Source: Papaver somniferum (taxonomy: Eukaryota > Streptophyta > Magnoliopsida > Ranunculales > Papaveraceae). Taken from it: a DNA stretch of 64,000 nt. The stretch covers positions 238,148,345 through 238,212,344 of the forward strand of contig NC_039358.1 of assembly GCF_003573695.1 (NCBI RefSeq). Reading direction: 5' to 3'. Below the pieces are notes generated by a model. It had not been told where the DNA came from, did no database searches, and saw nothing but the letters and a program-made list of their open reading frames with translations. Each line of letters begins with the position of its first letter. The stretch's first letter is position 1. The position numbers were made by a program, and so were the translations under genes. Shown one piece after another: positions 1 to 11,064 of the stretch.

Positions 1-705
1 GTGAAACCGGGCGTCTCACATTTAGGAGTATTCGGAAGTATCGCATATGCTCATGTGCCGAGTCAACTAAGAACGAAGTTGGATGACAGGAGCGCCAAGT
101 ACATATTTATTGGGTATGACTCTCGATCTAAGGGATACAAGTTGTACGATCCAATCAATAAAAAGGTCGTCACAAGCAGAGATGTGAAATTCGATGAAGA
201 AGGCTTCTGGGATTTCGGTGTTCAAGATAATGATTATAATTTTCTTCTTATCCTAGAAGAAGAAGAACAACAACCACCAGAACCAGTTTCTCCATCTACT
301 TCACCACCTCAATCACCTCCAGCAATGCAACACAATGATCCATCATCATCAGATGAAAGTTCAAGCGAAAGGCTCTTACGGACGAGGAGTTTAAACGATA
401 TCTACGGAGACAATATATCTCTCTTTTGTCTCTTTGCAGATAGTGAACCAATAACTTTTGACGAAGCCGTGGAAAGTGAAAATTGGAGAAAGGTGATGAA
501 TGAAGAAATGAAGGCTATTGAGAAAAATAGCACCTGGGAGCTTGTAACACTTCCTAAAGAACAAAGAGCTGTAAAGTGGGTGTACAAAGCCAAGAAAAAC
601 GCTAAAGGGGAGGTTGAAAGATACAAGGCAAGATTGGTTGTAAAAGGCTACAATCAAGGCAAGATTGGTTGTAAAACGCTAAAGCAGAGATGTGAAATTC
701 GATGA
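1..705 (+). pseudogene. Ty1/copia polyprotein fragment: integrase C-terminal part and start of RT, ended by a duplication
   Basis: The frame enters from the left edge and reads the integrase C-terminal region typical of plant copia elements (SHLGVFGSIAYAHVP, then YIFIGYDSRSKGYKLYDP and SRDVKFDEE). A Pro/Ser-rich linker and the first RT motif (WVYKAKKNAKGEVERYKARL) follow. The frame stops at 703-705 because a 508-bp tandem duplication that is not a multiple of three starts about 690. Integrase would join element DNA to the chromosome; the fragment lacks the catalytic DDE core, which lies outside the window. Recognition as copia pol is firm; the piece is not functional. Confidence 0.9.
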
Positions 706-1165
706 AGAAGGCTTCTGGGATTTCGGTGTTCAAGATAATGATTATAATTTTCTTCTTATCCTAGAAGAAGAAGAACAACAACCACCAGAACCAGTTTCTC
801 CATCTACTTCACCACCTCAATCACCTCCAACAATGCAACACAATGATCCATCATCATCAGATGAAAGTTCAAGCGAAAGGCTCTTACGGACGAGGAGTTT
901 AAACGATATCTACGGAGACAATATATCTCTCTTTTGTCTCTTTGCAGATAGTGAACCAATAACTTTTGACGAAGCCGTGGAAAGTGAAAATTGGAGAAAG
1001 GTGATGAATGAAGAAATGAAGGCTATTGAGAAAAATAGCACCTGGGAGCTTGTAACACTTCCTAAAGAACAAAGAGCTGTAAAGTGGGTGTACAAAGCCA
1101 AGAAAAACGCTAAAGGGGAGGTTGAAAGATACAAGGCAAGATTGGTTGTAAAAGGCTACAATCAA
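182..1165 (+). repeat. Direct tandem duplication inside copia pol (period 508 bp) with templated filler
   Basis: The stretch from about 182 to 657 recurs from about 690 to 1165 with very few changes (for example gcaatg against acaatg near 323/831). Between the copies lie about 30 bases that are not in the second copy; most of them repeat a 20-base stretch from 626-645. The period shifts the frame, so copy one cannot read into the downstream RT. Confidence 0.9.
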
Positions 1166-2482
1166 AGAGAGGGCATCGACTATGACGAGGTATTTGCTCT
1201 TGTCGCTCGTATTGAAACTATAAGATTAATTATTTCTCTAGTTGCCCAAAATAAATGGAAAGTTCATCAAATGGACGTCAAGTCGGCCTTTCTAAATGGG
1301 CATCTTGAAGAGACGGTATATGTCGAGCAGCCGCCGGGATACAAAGTAAAAGGACAAGAAAATAAAGTCCTGAAGTTGAAAAAGGATTTATACGTCCTAA
1401 AACAAGCGCCGAGAGCATGGTACAGCAGAATCGACAAATACTTCCAAGAAAATAATTTCAGTAAATGTCCGCATGAACATGCTCTCTATGTGAAGGTGAA
1501 TGAAAAAGGAGATATGTTGCTTCTCTGTCTATATGTGGATGATTTAATCTTCACCGGCAATAATCCAGTAATGTTCGAAAAATTCAAGAAAGCGATGACG
1601 AGAGAATTTGAGATGACGGACATCGGTCTTATGTCATACTATCTCGGGCTCGAAGTAAAACAACGGGAAAATGGAAGTTTTATATATCAAGAAGGATATG
1701 CGAAGGAAATCCTTAAGAGATTTAAAATGGATGACTGCAATCCAGCAATCACTCCCGTGGAATGCGGAATCAAGCTATCAAAAATCGATGGAGGCGAGAA
1801 GGTCAATCCGACTCTTTACAAGAGTCTTGTTGGAAGATTGAGATACCTAACTTGTACAAGGTCAGATATTCTCTATGGAGTGGGGCTAATCAGTCGCTAC
1901 ATGGAAGCACCCACGACTACTCATATGAAGGCTGCCAAGAGAATTTTGCGCTGCTTAAAAGGTACGCTTGATTTCAATTTATTTTACTCGTCGTCAGACA
2001 AGTACAAACTCCTTGGATATAGTGATAGTGATTGGTCCGGAGATTTAGATGAAAGGAAAAGTACTACTGGATTTGTATTTTTCCTCGGAGATATGGGCTT
2101 CACTTGGAGTTCGAAGAAGCAACCGATCGTCACACTCTCCACTTGAGAAGTTGAGTACGTCGCAACAGCATCATGTGTCTGTCACGCCATATGGTTAAGG
2201 AGTTTAATGAAGGAGCTTAAAATGGAGCAAGAAGAACCAACTACAACATTTGTAGACAACAAGTCGGCTATTGATTTAGAAAAGAACCCAGTGTTTCACA
2301 ATCGCAGCAAGCACATCGACACACGATACCATTTTATCCGTGAGTGCATATCGGAGAATAAGGTACAACTGAAATACACCAAGTCGCAAGACCAGGTTCC
2401 GGATATATTCACGAAACCACTAAAGCACGAGATCTTCGTCAAATTACGAGAGATTCTTGGAGTTACTACAAATCAAGTTTAA
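692..2482 (+). pseudogene. Ty1/copia reverse transcriptase and RNase H (one in-frame stop)
   Basis: After the duplicated linker the frame encodes the copia RT: WVYKAKKNAKGEVERYKARL, MDVKSAFLNGHLEE, the YVDD active-site box (LYVDDLIFTG) and the spacer to RNase H (GYSDSDWSGD, KSTTGFVFFLG). A TGA at 2144-2146 sits where copia elements normally have a Cys codon before EVEYVA. The same frame resumes and reaches DNKSAIDLEKNP, KHIDTRYHFIRE and DIFTKPL, ending at 2482. RT copies element RNA into cDNA and RNase H degrades the template. Apart from the single stop and the upstream duplication the domains look complete, so decay is recent. Confidence 0.92.
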
Positions 2483-2965
2483 GGGCGGCTGTTAAAAATG
2501 TAAACTTTATTTTTTATTAGCCTACAAGAATCTAGATAAATCTAGCATTAATCTAGCTAAGTCGGTAATCTCGAACTTGCTAGAAAACTATGTCTAGAGA
2601 GTTCTGAACGTGAAAATAAAGTAGATAATATAGATTATTCTAGAATAGCCTAGGAACTCAGTTTCTAAAAATCTACTCTAGAGTATTCTAGTGTAGTCAA
2701 AGTCGGTAGTTGGAGTATTTGTGTAGAGGTGTCTAGAGTCTTCCTAGGTCGGTGAAGCAACCCTATAAAAGGGGAGGGGATGGTGTGGTAGCATTTGAAT
2801 TTTGAGGTGTAATCGAGTGAAAAGAAAGTTGAGTGGTAAGGTGAGAAAAGAAGTCAGTAAAAGTGTCTTTGTAAGTAAGGTCTTGTACGATTCAAAGTTT
2901 TTGAAAAGTAATAGAAGTTCATCTCCATAAGCCACAGTTGAGTTCTGTTTATTCATTTTCATTAC
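2481..2965 (+). repeat. Polypurine tract and 3' LTR (first part) of the copia element
   Basis: Directly after the pol stop lies a purine-rich tract (aagggcggc, 2481-2489), then TGTTAAAAATG at 2490, the expected start of a 3' LTR. A TATA box (cctataaaagggg) lies at 2761-2773. The LTR is cut at 2965 by the gypsy-type element and appears to resume at 11030. Its 5' partner lies outside the window, so the outer limits are inferred from position and the TGTT/AACA ends. Confidence 0.7.
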
Positions 2966-5040
2966 TGGTAGGCGAATATAGATGTGCAAATAAGATGAAT
3001 GAATGCCTACAGTGATACCTGCAAGTGCACAGGGTCAGTTGTAGCTTGTGTGCAAGAACAGGGTCATTCCACAGGGACTTGGGGTGTATTGAAGCATTCC
3101 TAAGCTATCAATGGGTGCAAAGCAATATGGCAGATGGGAAAGATAGGAAAAAAGTTAACAAAGCAAAGCAAATGACATGTAATAAAAACAACAAGGATTA
3201 AATGGCAGAGGATATAAAATAAAAATAGCAGGGAACCAAGGTTGTACGCCAAGGGCAGGGGGAGTTTGTGCACTGATTTCAGTGCACAACAGCTTCAAAA
3301 TGCAAGAAAAACAGTGAATGAAAGTAAATTTAGCAGGGAACAAAATAGAACTGAAATTATAAGTGATTGTAAAGGATTTGTGGTTAAGCCAAGGCTTAGA
3401 ATCCACCTTGTGACCTAATCAAGCAATGCAATTCTAGGTTGAGTTGAAGACCTTGAGCATAAATTAGAATGGGAGGAAAATGAGCTTGCTCACTGATATG
3501 CCCCTAGTATTGACTGTCTTTTGACAGCACAGTCAATCACAGGCATACCAGAGCACTGATTACTTCCCATTGCTCAAGCAAAACAGGCATCAAGATAACT
3601 ATCCTAGCAATACATCATTCAACAGTGCACTAGGCTTCATCTGAGCCTTAGCAAGTGATAAATTAAAACATGATGAATATGTGAAAATAAAACTGAATTT
3701 GAAAGTGAAGCAAAAACATAACATGAACAAATGAGGAACTGGCTAGTCCAGTCCTCTTGGTGGTGCACTGGCTAGTCCAGGCATAAGTTTTGCAACACAC
3801 AATACCCAGCTCTATTTATAGCTTACAGACAATCCCCAAATTCCCCAAAAATTAGGGTTTTCCAAAATCACACAAATTCCCAAATTAAACAGTAATTGGG
3901 TTTAATTACCTACCCTATTTCACCCACTCTATCTTCTCTATACTCTTCTCAACAATAATCAGGGTTTTTATGATTTTCCCCAAATTGACTGTGAACTAGG
4001 GTTTAGGATTTTTACCTCACCAACTGTGATGAGACAATTCCATCTTCGACCCATACTTCTTCTGCTTCCCTTGCGTAATTCCCATGCTTCAATTTCATCT
4101 CTAGGTCACCTACTTCATCAACCTCTCACGCTTAGGGTTTCAGGGAAGAAACGTGAGAGATTGAGGGAATAGGGGGCTAGATAGTTAGGGGGTGATGATG
4201 GGTTGGTAGTTTAGGGATGATGTGAGACAGGTAGAGGTGGTGGCGCGGCAGTTGCAGGGAGTGGTGGTTGTGGAAGTGGAGTTGGTGGTGATGATGGCGG
4301 ACATGGTGGTGGTACGGGTTCTGCAGACGGGGGAAGGAAGAAGAGATGGAGAAGAAAGAAGAAGTCGATAGAGTTAGGGTTAGGGGGCGTTTGTCTAGGG
4401 GTATAGGGTGTTCGATACTTGGGTGTTATGCGGGTGCAGCGAGGTTTGATGATCTGCGACAAGGAGCGATGGATGGGAAGATGGTAGGTGGATCCAACGG
4501 CGATACAGAGGTAAGCGTGGAGCGACCGTCGGATGAAGGGATGTAGCAAAACGGACAACCCAAGATGGATATGGGCGTTGCGATGTAAAGCGGGGTCTTC
4601 GGAGTTTGATGTGCGATGATGGAGCGACCGTAGGGTGCTGAAATGCTTCGATCTGACGGCTGAAATCCGAGACGGGCTTGGATAGTGGAAATGTGTTTGA
4701 GTAAGGGTTTTGGGCCTTGGGTATGCCAAGCCCATATCTTCTTTAAGGACAATTCTTCTTCTTCAAGACCATTCCTAGCCTCTTGGTTTTGTGCACAACG
4801 TTCTTCGCGGCTTCCTTGCGTAACTCCTCCCGGCTTTTCACTACTTTTCTGCTCTATTCCGCTCCGCAACTCATTTAGTCTTTATTTACAACCTAGAAAT
4901 ACAAAATTAATTAATAAAAATATTTATTCTTGAAAACAATGAAAATACAGAATATGGGATAAAATGTAGAATTAATGCACAAAAGATGAGTTAAATGCCA
5001 AGAAAAATGTATAGAAATATGCACTTTTTAGCACTCATCA
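2966..5040 (-). repeat. 3' LTR of the gag-only element
   Basis: Near-identical to 8950-11024. In element orientation a TATA box (tataaataga, plus 3811-3820) separates a long U3 from R/U5. Long accidental open frames occur in this GC-richer LTR on both strands (about 4211-4870) and recur in the other LTR; they resemble no protein I know and are not called genes. Confidence 0.93.
3811..3820 (-). promoter_or_regulatory. TATA box of the 3' LTR
   Basis: The minus strand reads gctataaatagagctg here, a strong plant TATA box, at the same relative place in both LTRs (the other is at 9795-9804). Confidence 0.7.
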
Positions 5041-5050
5041 AATACCCCCA
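5041..5050 (-). other. Polypurine tract next to the 3' LTR
   Basis: On the minus strand the internal domain ends ggtttgggggtatt directly before the LTR start TGATGAGTGC, the expected place for plus-strand DNA priming. Very similar tracts with acccccaaacc on the plus strand recur at about 6241 and 6627. Confidence 0.75.
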
Positions 5051-6463
5051 AACCTGAATTTTACTTGTCCTCAAGTAAAACAAAACTAAGGAAATCCTAC
5101 CTATACCACTGTCGCTGGTCTCTCGAATGCATTTAGCGTATGCACTAAGCCTTTTAAACCACTAAGTGTCCCTAGTGGACGAGTGAAGTCTCGTGAAGGT
5201 TTGCTTAGAACGTACCTACAAAGTTCTAGGTCAAAATATAAGCTCAGATTCCATCAAATGTGACATGTGCAAGTCAGTTTAAGCTCACAGCAAAATTGAG
5301 ATGTCAATCTAGCTATCAAAGGCACAATCCTAGCACTGATAACAAATAAAGACATGTGATAAGAGTGTAAAGTGTATCTACACATGTGTAAAGAAAGATC
5401 TGAAGTTATGACTACTAATCACCAAGAAATAGTTTTTAGGCTAAGAACCGAATTCTAAGCCAAGCTAGCTGTCCGGCTTTACGAGAATTGTGAATGTTCA
5501 CCCAATGAGTTGGTGATATTTCAGTTTACCCGCGTTATACATCGATGGCTGCACCCTCCTTGCTTATTACAAGACTATTTACAACAAAAAGATGACTCTT
5601 TACATGACTCTTATTTACATTGATTACTCTCTTTTATTTTTGGAACAAGAGAGAATATTGTCTTTAACATGACAAAACATGGAATAAATAAATACGTGAT
5701 TGAATATTTTTTTTTTTTTTTTTTTAAAGAAATAACTTTGATCTTTACAACATAGTGACACTTTTGATACATGAACAAAAAGAAAAACATAATTACATGA
5801 CTCTTAGCAAGAGGTGGCCCTTATCGAATGCATCCGGTCAAATTCTATGGTTGCTTTTCTTAACGTATTCTCCAACTTCTATCCCAGACAACCAAAGAAA
5901 AAGCTAGTCAAGTCTCATTCAGTATTTTAAAGTGATTGGCAATCTAACTTCCTATCAAACACCTTGAAGATCGAGGCTATACATGTATTGGTAGATCGTG
6001 CGCGTGCAAGTTTCTTATCACTATGTGAATTGTGCTAGAATCAGGGTGCCTAAATATCTAGACTAAGACTCCTAATAATTACATATTTGCACAAGAGTCA
6101 ACATTTCAAGGTAAATGAGCTCCATTTTTATGTTTTTATCATTTTTCTAATTTTTTTTTTTTTTTTGATTTTTTTGATTTTTTCAAAAAGGAAGAGTTCT
6201 ATTTTTCGATTATAGCATGTTATCAAAGTATCTAATTTTCACCCCCAAACCTAAACTAAACATTGTCCTCAATGTTTCAAAATATGAACAAAATTATAAT
6301 ACAACATATGAAGAGGATCATGTTGAGTAGAGAAAAAGGAAAGAGAATACCCGATTTCGGCGAAAGCAATATTAGAACTCCGTTATTCGAGGCAAGAATC
6401 CAACATATGTCAGCCGAGATCATATTGGATTAGCAAAATATATACAAAAGGAACAAAAGGGTT
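5051..6463. other. Non-coding internal region of the gag-only element
   Basis: No open frame with recognisable protein content on either strand. This is where pol would lie in an autonomous element. It holds a T run at about 5707-5725, another at 6153-6166, and internal polypurine-like tracts. I see no protease, RT or integrase motif. Confidence 0.7.
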
Positions 6464-8203
6464 TTAAGAAATTTTATCTACTGGATTATATACAAAAAAT
6501 TCACCATACACTAATAATCTAAAGAGTTGAGGATCAACCCAAAACACAAAGTGTAGAGGTTTCAACAGCTTCACACAAATATAACAGGGAATAAACGCAA
6601 GTGAAACTGTGAAACAAAATGAGCTACCCCCAAACCTGGATTTTTCAACGGATAAAATTTTGGGTACAAAATCTCGCAGTTTTGGGGGTTCATCATGCAC
6701 AAGGTCTAGCTCGAAATTAACTTTGCTAGGGACGGGCAAACATGCATATCCTAACTGTGGCTCCTCGAAAATATTGTATTTAGATGCAAAATAGTCCAAG
6801 AGGACTTGAGAGGCACACAGTTCCAGGCCTAGATTAGGTATTCTCATGAAAATTGGTTTGACAATATTGTTACAAACCAAATCTAGGTAGGATGCAAGGC
6901 TATCAGATTGTGACTTAGGCAAGAAAGTGACATCTAAGCGTCTCACGTGCATGAGATCAAGAGTATCAATATTATCAGTCACATCAGCATTATCTAAGTC
7001 ACACTCAAGATGTGTAGCATGCTCATCATCACAAAAAAATTGCACAAGTCCTAATTCAGAATCATGGTTATCCGATATATTCAAATTATCATCAACAGAA
7101 GCAATATATTGTGGCTTAAGTATGGAATCAGACACATCAACTATGTTTTCATGCATAGGATCATTAGTGTCAACAGAAGATTTACCTAAGTCATGCTCTT
7201 CACAGGATAGTTGCACAATATCTAAATCAGTATCAACATCACATGCATATGGAATATTAGAAGAAATATCATTCATGAAGTTCGGGGCAGAAAAGCCTAA
7301 TGTATTTGAAACCAAAGGTTCCACAACATTTTCAACATAGACATGTTCTTCTAACATAACATCATCATCATCATCATCATCATAGTAATATGCATACTTG
7401 TCCCTATTAGCAGTTGTGGTGTCATTAGTCAACTCATGTTCCTCTAGATTAGGTTCATATTCAATATCATACACATGATAAGGACTAGACATGATATTTC
7501 CAAAGTTCAATTCATTACCACCTATATCATGTGACAGTGTCTCAGTTTCCCTAATGGATTCCCAGTGACGGGTTTTCTCTGCAATCTCAGCTAAAAATTT
7601 CCATGCATCATCCACAGTTTTATCAAGAAATTCACCATTACACATACACTCAACCATGGCTCGAGATTTAAAGTCTAGTCCCTCATAGAGGATAGCGACA
7701 AGTCTCCACTTCTCAAATCCATGGTGTGGACATTCGCTCAACAAATCATTAAAACGTTCAAAATAGTCAAAAACAGTTTCCTCATCCAATTGGACAAAAC
7801 AATTGATACTTTGACGAATAGCGATGGTCCTATGATGTGGAAAGAATTTTTTGAAAAATAGATCTGTGAGTTGGTCCCAAGTGTTGATTGATTGTGGTCT
7901 CAAACCGTAAAACCATGTTTTGGCCCTTTCCTTTAGAGAAAATGTAAACAAACGCAATTTCAAAGAGTCTTCGGACATATGATCAGGTTGCATAGTCCGA
8001 CAAATTTGTTCAAACTCTCTTACATGAGTATAGGGGTTCTCAGAATCGAACCCTCGAAATAAAGGAAGTATTTGTATCATGCTTGCATTTATTTTAAAAG
8101 GGTTATTGGTTTGAGGTAAGACAATACATGATAATTGAATTTTTATTGTGGGATACATGTATTCATGGAGAGCACTAGATTGGCCCATATTGAAAAGACA
8201 CAA
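6464..8203 (-). CDS. Retrotransposon Gag protein (Retrotrans_gag domain), 579 aa
   Basis: A single open frame encodes a Gag-type structural protein that would form the particle packaging element RNA. The first 230 residues carry the plant gypsy gag pattern: PLFRGFDSENPYTHVREFEQIC, LRLFTFSLKERAKTWFYGL, TWDQLTDLFFKKFFP, ETVFDYFERFNDLLSECPHHGF and LYEGLD. The rest is acidic and low-complexity (a run of seven Asp near residues 277-283) without recognisable protease or a zinc knuckle. The start is the first Met; translation might instead begin at the internal Met of MGQSSALHEY. The frame is fully open, unlike most elements in this window, fitting a young element that uses another element's enzymes. 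Confidence 0.9.
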   Translation of the reverse strand: MCLFNMGQSSALHEYMYPTIKIQLSCIVLPQTNNPFKINASMIQILPLFRGFDSENPYTHVREFEQICRTMQPDHMSEDSLKLRLFTFSLKERAKTWFYGLRPQSINTWDQLTDLFFKKFFPHHRTIAIRQSINCFVQLDEETVFDYFERFNDLLSECPHHGFEKWRLVAILYEGLDFKSRAMVECMCNGEFLDKTVDDAWKFLAEIAEKTRHWESIRETETLSHDIGGNELNFGNIMSSPYHVYDIEYEPNLEEHELTNDTTTANRDKYAYYYDDDDDDDVMLEEHVYVENVVEPLVSNTLGFSAPNFMNDISSNIPYACDVDTDLDIVQLSCEEHDLGKSSVDTNDPMHENIVDVSDSILKPQYIASVDDNLNISDNHDSELGLVQFFCDDEHATHLECDLDNADVTDNIDTLDLMHVRRLDVTFLPKSQSDSLASYLDLVCNNIVKPIFMRIPNLGLELCASQVLLDYFASKYNIFEEPQLGYACLPVPSKVNFELDLVHDEPPKLRDFVPKILSVEKSRFGGSSFCFTVSLAFIPCYICVKLLKPLHFVFWVDPQLFRLLVYGEFFVYNPVDKIS

Positions 8204-8925
8204 AGCCCACTATTTGGTTTTAAAGGGTTTTCAAAAATTTGGTTTTTTATGGGAAAATTTTGGTTTTTCTGGGTTTTGAAAACTTTGGTTTTTATGGGAT
8301 TAAAAATTTGGTTTTTTTTTTTTTTTAAAGGGAGATGATAAAAATTTGGTTTAATTTGGGAGCAATTTTGGTTTTTGAAATTAGGAGCAAGCCCACATTG
8401 GTGGGAGAAATTGCTTTGTCAAGGGAAGGTGAACTAAGCCTACAATGTGTATGCAAACTGAAGCCCAATGTAGCTTTTGAAATAGCCTAACTGTTGCTTG
8501 TTTGGTCTGAGGCCCAGTTGGGCTTTCAAAAGTTCAGTTTTTCTAATTTAAAACTACAGGCCCAAATTAGTCTAACACCACAAGCCCACAAGCAATTAAA
8601 CAAACAAGCCCACAAGAAATTAATTACAAACCCAACAGAAAAATGGAAAAAATTATTACAAGCCCACAAATTAAAAATGGAAGCCCACAGGTTGGGTTCT
8701 CTTAATGGGTTTAGGCTTACTTGCTTAAGCACAGCCCAGCTGCTCAGTTAGGTTGCAAAAGCCCAGTTGGGCTTTGGTTCTTTTCCTTGGTGGCGTCCCA
8801 GCAGAGGAAAAACTGGTTCAGAACAGCAGGTCCAACAACAAATGAAGTGAAGCAGATGCAGATGCAAATGCTATGCAGTGAAATGCAAAAATAGCTAATA
8901 AAACTAATAGAGAAACAAACCCGAG
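8204..8925 (-). other. Leader between primer binding site and gag
   Basis: Untranslated leader in element orientation. The plus strand shows runs of T and G (8220-8330) and several spaced copies of a motif like aagcccacaa between 8560 and 8690. No gene seen. Confidence 0.6.
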
Positions 8926-8943
8926 TCCCCGGCAACGGCGCCA
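8926..8943 (-). other. Primer binding site complementary to tRNA-Asp
   Basis: The minus strand reads tggcgccgttgccgggga, the known Athila/Tat-type primer binding site matching the 3' end of plant tRNA-Asp. It starts 6 bases inside the end of the 5' LTR, where minus-strand synthesis begins. Confidence 0.88.
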
Positions 8944-8949
8944 AAAACT

Positions 8950-11024
8950 TGGTAGGCGAATATAGATGTGCAAATAAGATGAATGAATGCCTACAGTGAT
9001 ACCTGCAAGTGCACAGGGTCAGTTGTAGCTTGTGTGCAAGAACAGGGTCATTCCACAGGGACTTGGGGTGTATTGAAGCATTCCTAAGCTATCAATGGGT
9101 GCAAAGCAATATGGAAGATGGGAAAGATAGGAAAACAGTTAACAAAGCAAAGCAAATGACATGTAATAAAAACAGCAAGGATTAAATGTCAGAGGATATA
9201 AAATAAAAATAGCAGGGAACCAAGGCTGTACGCCAAGGGCAGGGGGAGTTTGTGCACTGATTTCAGTGCACAACAGCTTCAAAATGCAAGAAAAACAGTG
9301 AAGGAAAGTAAATTTAGCAGGGAACAAAATAGAACTGAAATTATAAGTGATTGTAAAGGATTTGTGGTTAAGCCAAGGCTTAGAATCCACCTTGTGACCT
9401 AATCAAGCAATGCAATTCTAGGTTGAGTTGAAGACCTTGAGCATAAATTAGAATGGGAGGAAAATCAGCTTGCTCACTGATATGCCCCTAGTATTGACTG
9501 TCTTTTGACAGCACAGTCAATCACAAGCATACCAGAGCACTGATTACTTCCCATTGCTCAAGCAAAACAGGCATCAAGATAACTATCCTAGAAATACATC
9601 ATTCAACAGTGCACTAGGCTTCATCTGAGCCTTAACAAGTGATAAATTAAAACATGATGAATATGTGAAAATAAAACTGAATTTGAAAGTGAAGCAAAAA
9701 CAGAACATGAACAAATGAGGAACTGGCTAGTCCAGTCCTCTTGGTGGTGCACTGGCTAGTCCAGGCATAAGTTTTGCAACACACAACACCCAGCTCTATT
9801 TATAGCTTACAGACAATCCCCAAATTCCCCAAAAATTAGGGTTTTCCAAAATCACACAAATTCCCAAATTAAACAGTAATTGGGTTTAATTACCTACCCT
9901 ATTTCACCCACTCTATCTTCTCTATACTCTTCTCAACAATAATCAGGGTTTTTATGATTTTCCCCAAATTGACTGTGAACTAGGGTTTAGGATTTTTACC
10001 TCACCAACTGTGATGAGACAATTCCATCTTCGACCCATACTTCTTCTGCTTCCCTTGCGTAATTCCCATGCTTCAATTTCATCTCTAGGTCACCTACTTC
10101 GTCAACCTCTCACGCTTAGGGTTTCAGGGAAGAAACGTGAGAGATTGAGGGAATATGGGGCTAGATAGTTAGGGGGTGATGATGGGTTGGTAGTTTAGGG
10201 ATGATGTGAGACAGGTAGAGGTGGTGGCGCGGCAGTTGCAGGGAGTGGTGGTTGTGGAAGTGGAGTTGGTGGTGATGATGGCGGACATGGTGGTGGTACG
10301 GGTTCTGCAGACGGGGGAAGGAAGAAGAGATGCAGAAGAAAGAAGAAGTCGATAGAGTTAGGGTTAGGGGGCGTTTGGCTAGGGGTATAGGGTGTTCGAT
10401 ACTTGGGTGTTAGGCGGGTTCAGCGAGGTTTGATGATCTGCGACAAGGAGCGATGGATGGGAAGATGGTAGGTGGATCCAACGGCGATACGGAGGTAAGC
10501 GTGGAGCGACCGTCGGATGAAGGGATGTAGCAAAACGGACGACCCAAGATGGAGAAGGGCGTTGCGATGTAAAGCGGGGTCTTCAGAGTTTGATGTGCGA
10601 TGATGGAGCGACCGTAGGGTGCTGAAATGCTTCGATCTGACGGCTGAAATCCGAGACGGGCTTGGATAGTGGAAATGTGTTTGAGTAAGGGTTTTGGGCC
10701 TTGGGTATGCCAAGCCCATATCTTCTTTAAGGACAATTCTTCTTCTTCAAGACCATTCCTAGCCTCTTGGTTTTGTGCACAACGTTCTTCGCGGCTTCCT
10801 TGCGTAACTCCTCCCGGCTTTTCACTACTTTTCTGCTCTATTCCGCTCCGCAACTCATCTAGTCTTTATTTACAACCTAGAAATACAAAATTAATTAATA
10901 AAAATATTTATTCTTGAAAACAATGAAAATACAGAATATGGGATAAAATGTAGAATTAATGCACAAAAGATGAGTTAAATGCCAAGAAAAATATATAGAA
11001 ATATGCACTTTTTAGCACTCATCA
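8950..11024 (-). repeat. 5' LTR of the gag-only element
   Basis: Promoter-bearing LTR in element orientation, 2,075 bp, with a TATA box at plus 9795-9804. It differs from the other LTR by scattered substitutions (for example near 9115, 9137 and 10389). The outer end is followed by the target duplication ATTAC. Confidence 0.93.
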
Positions 11025-11029
11025 ATTAC

Positions 11030-11064
11030 CCATTTAGCCTATTAACCCCAAATCATTTCCAACA
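11030..11064 (+). repeat. Probable remainder of the copia 3' LTR after the nested insertion
   Basis: Removing the gag-only element and one ATTAC copy joins 2965 to 11030. A plausible LTR end (ttccaaca) occurs at 11057-11064 and pairs with the TGTT start at 2490, giving an LTR of about 511 bp. Without the 5' LTR the end point is not proven. Confidence 0.45.

Larger units (their letters stand above)
2966..11024 (-). mobile_element. Complete non-autonomous gypsy-type LTR retrotransposon with gag only (TR-GAG type), 8,059 bp
   Basis: Two 2,075-bp direct repeats (2966-5040 and 8950-11024) start TGATGAGTGC and end CTACCA in element orientation (minus strand). The flanks are the perfect 5-bp duplication ATTAC at 2961-2965 and 11025-11029. 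Inside, in element order: primer binding site, leader, a gag gene, a long non-coding stretch and a polypurine tract. No protease, RT or integrase is present, so mobility would need proteins from a partner element. The gag and tRNA-Asp-type primer site point to the Athila/Tat side of Ty3/gypsy. The LTRs differ at only scattered positions, so insertion is young. It sits inside the copia 3' LTR. Confidence 0.93.

Noticed and set aside
391..1165. Minus-strand frames of 74 and 88 codons seen twice
   Set aside because: Shadows opposite the duplicated copia RT frame.
4370..4386. Telomere-like gttagggttagggg
   Set aside because: Only two repeat units within an LTR, repeated at 10356 because the LTR is duplicated.
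4211..4735. Minus-strand frame of 174 codons, Pro-rich at its end
   Set aside because: It lies in the LTR of the gag-only element, is shortened to 99 codons in the other LTR copy, and is low-complexity.
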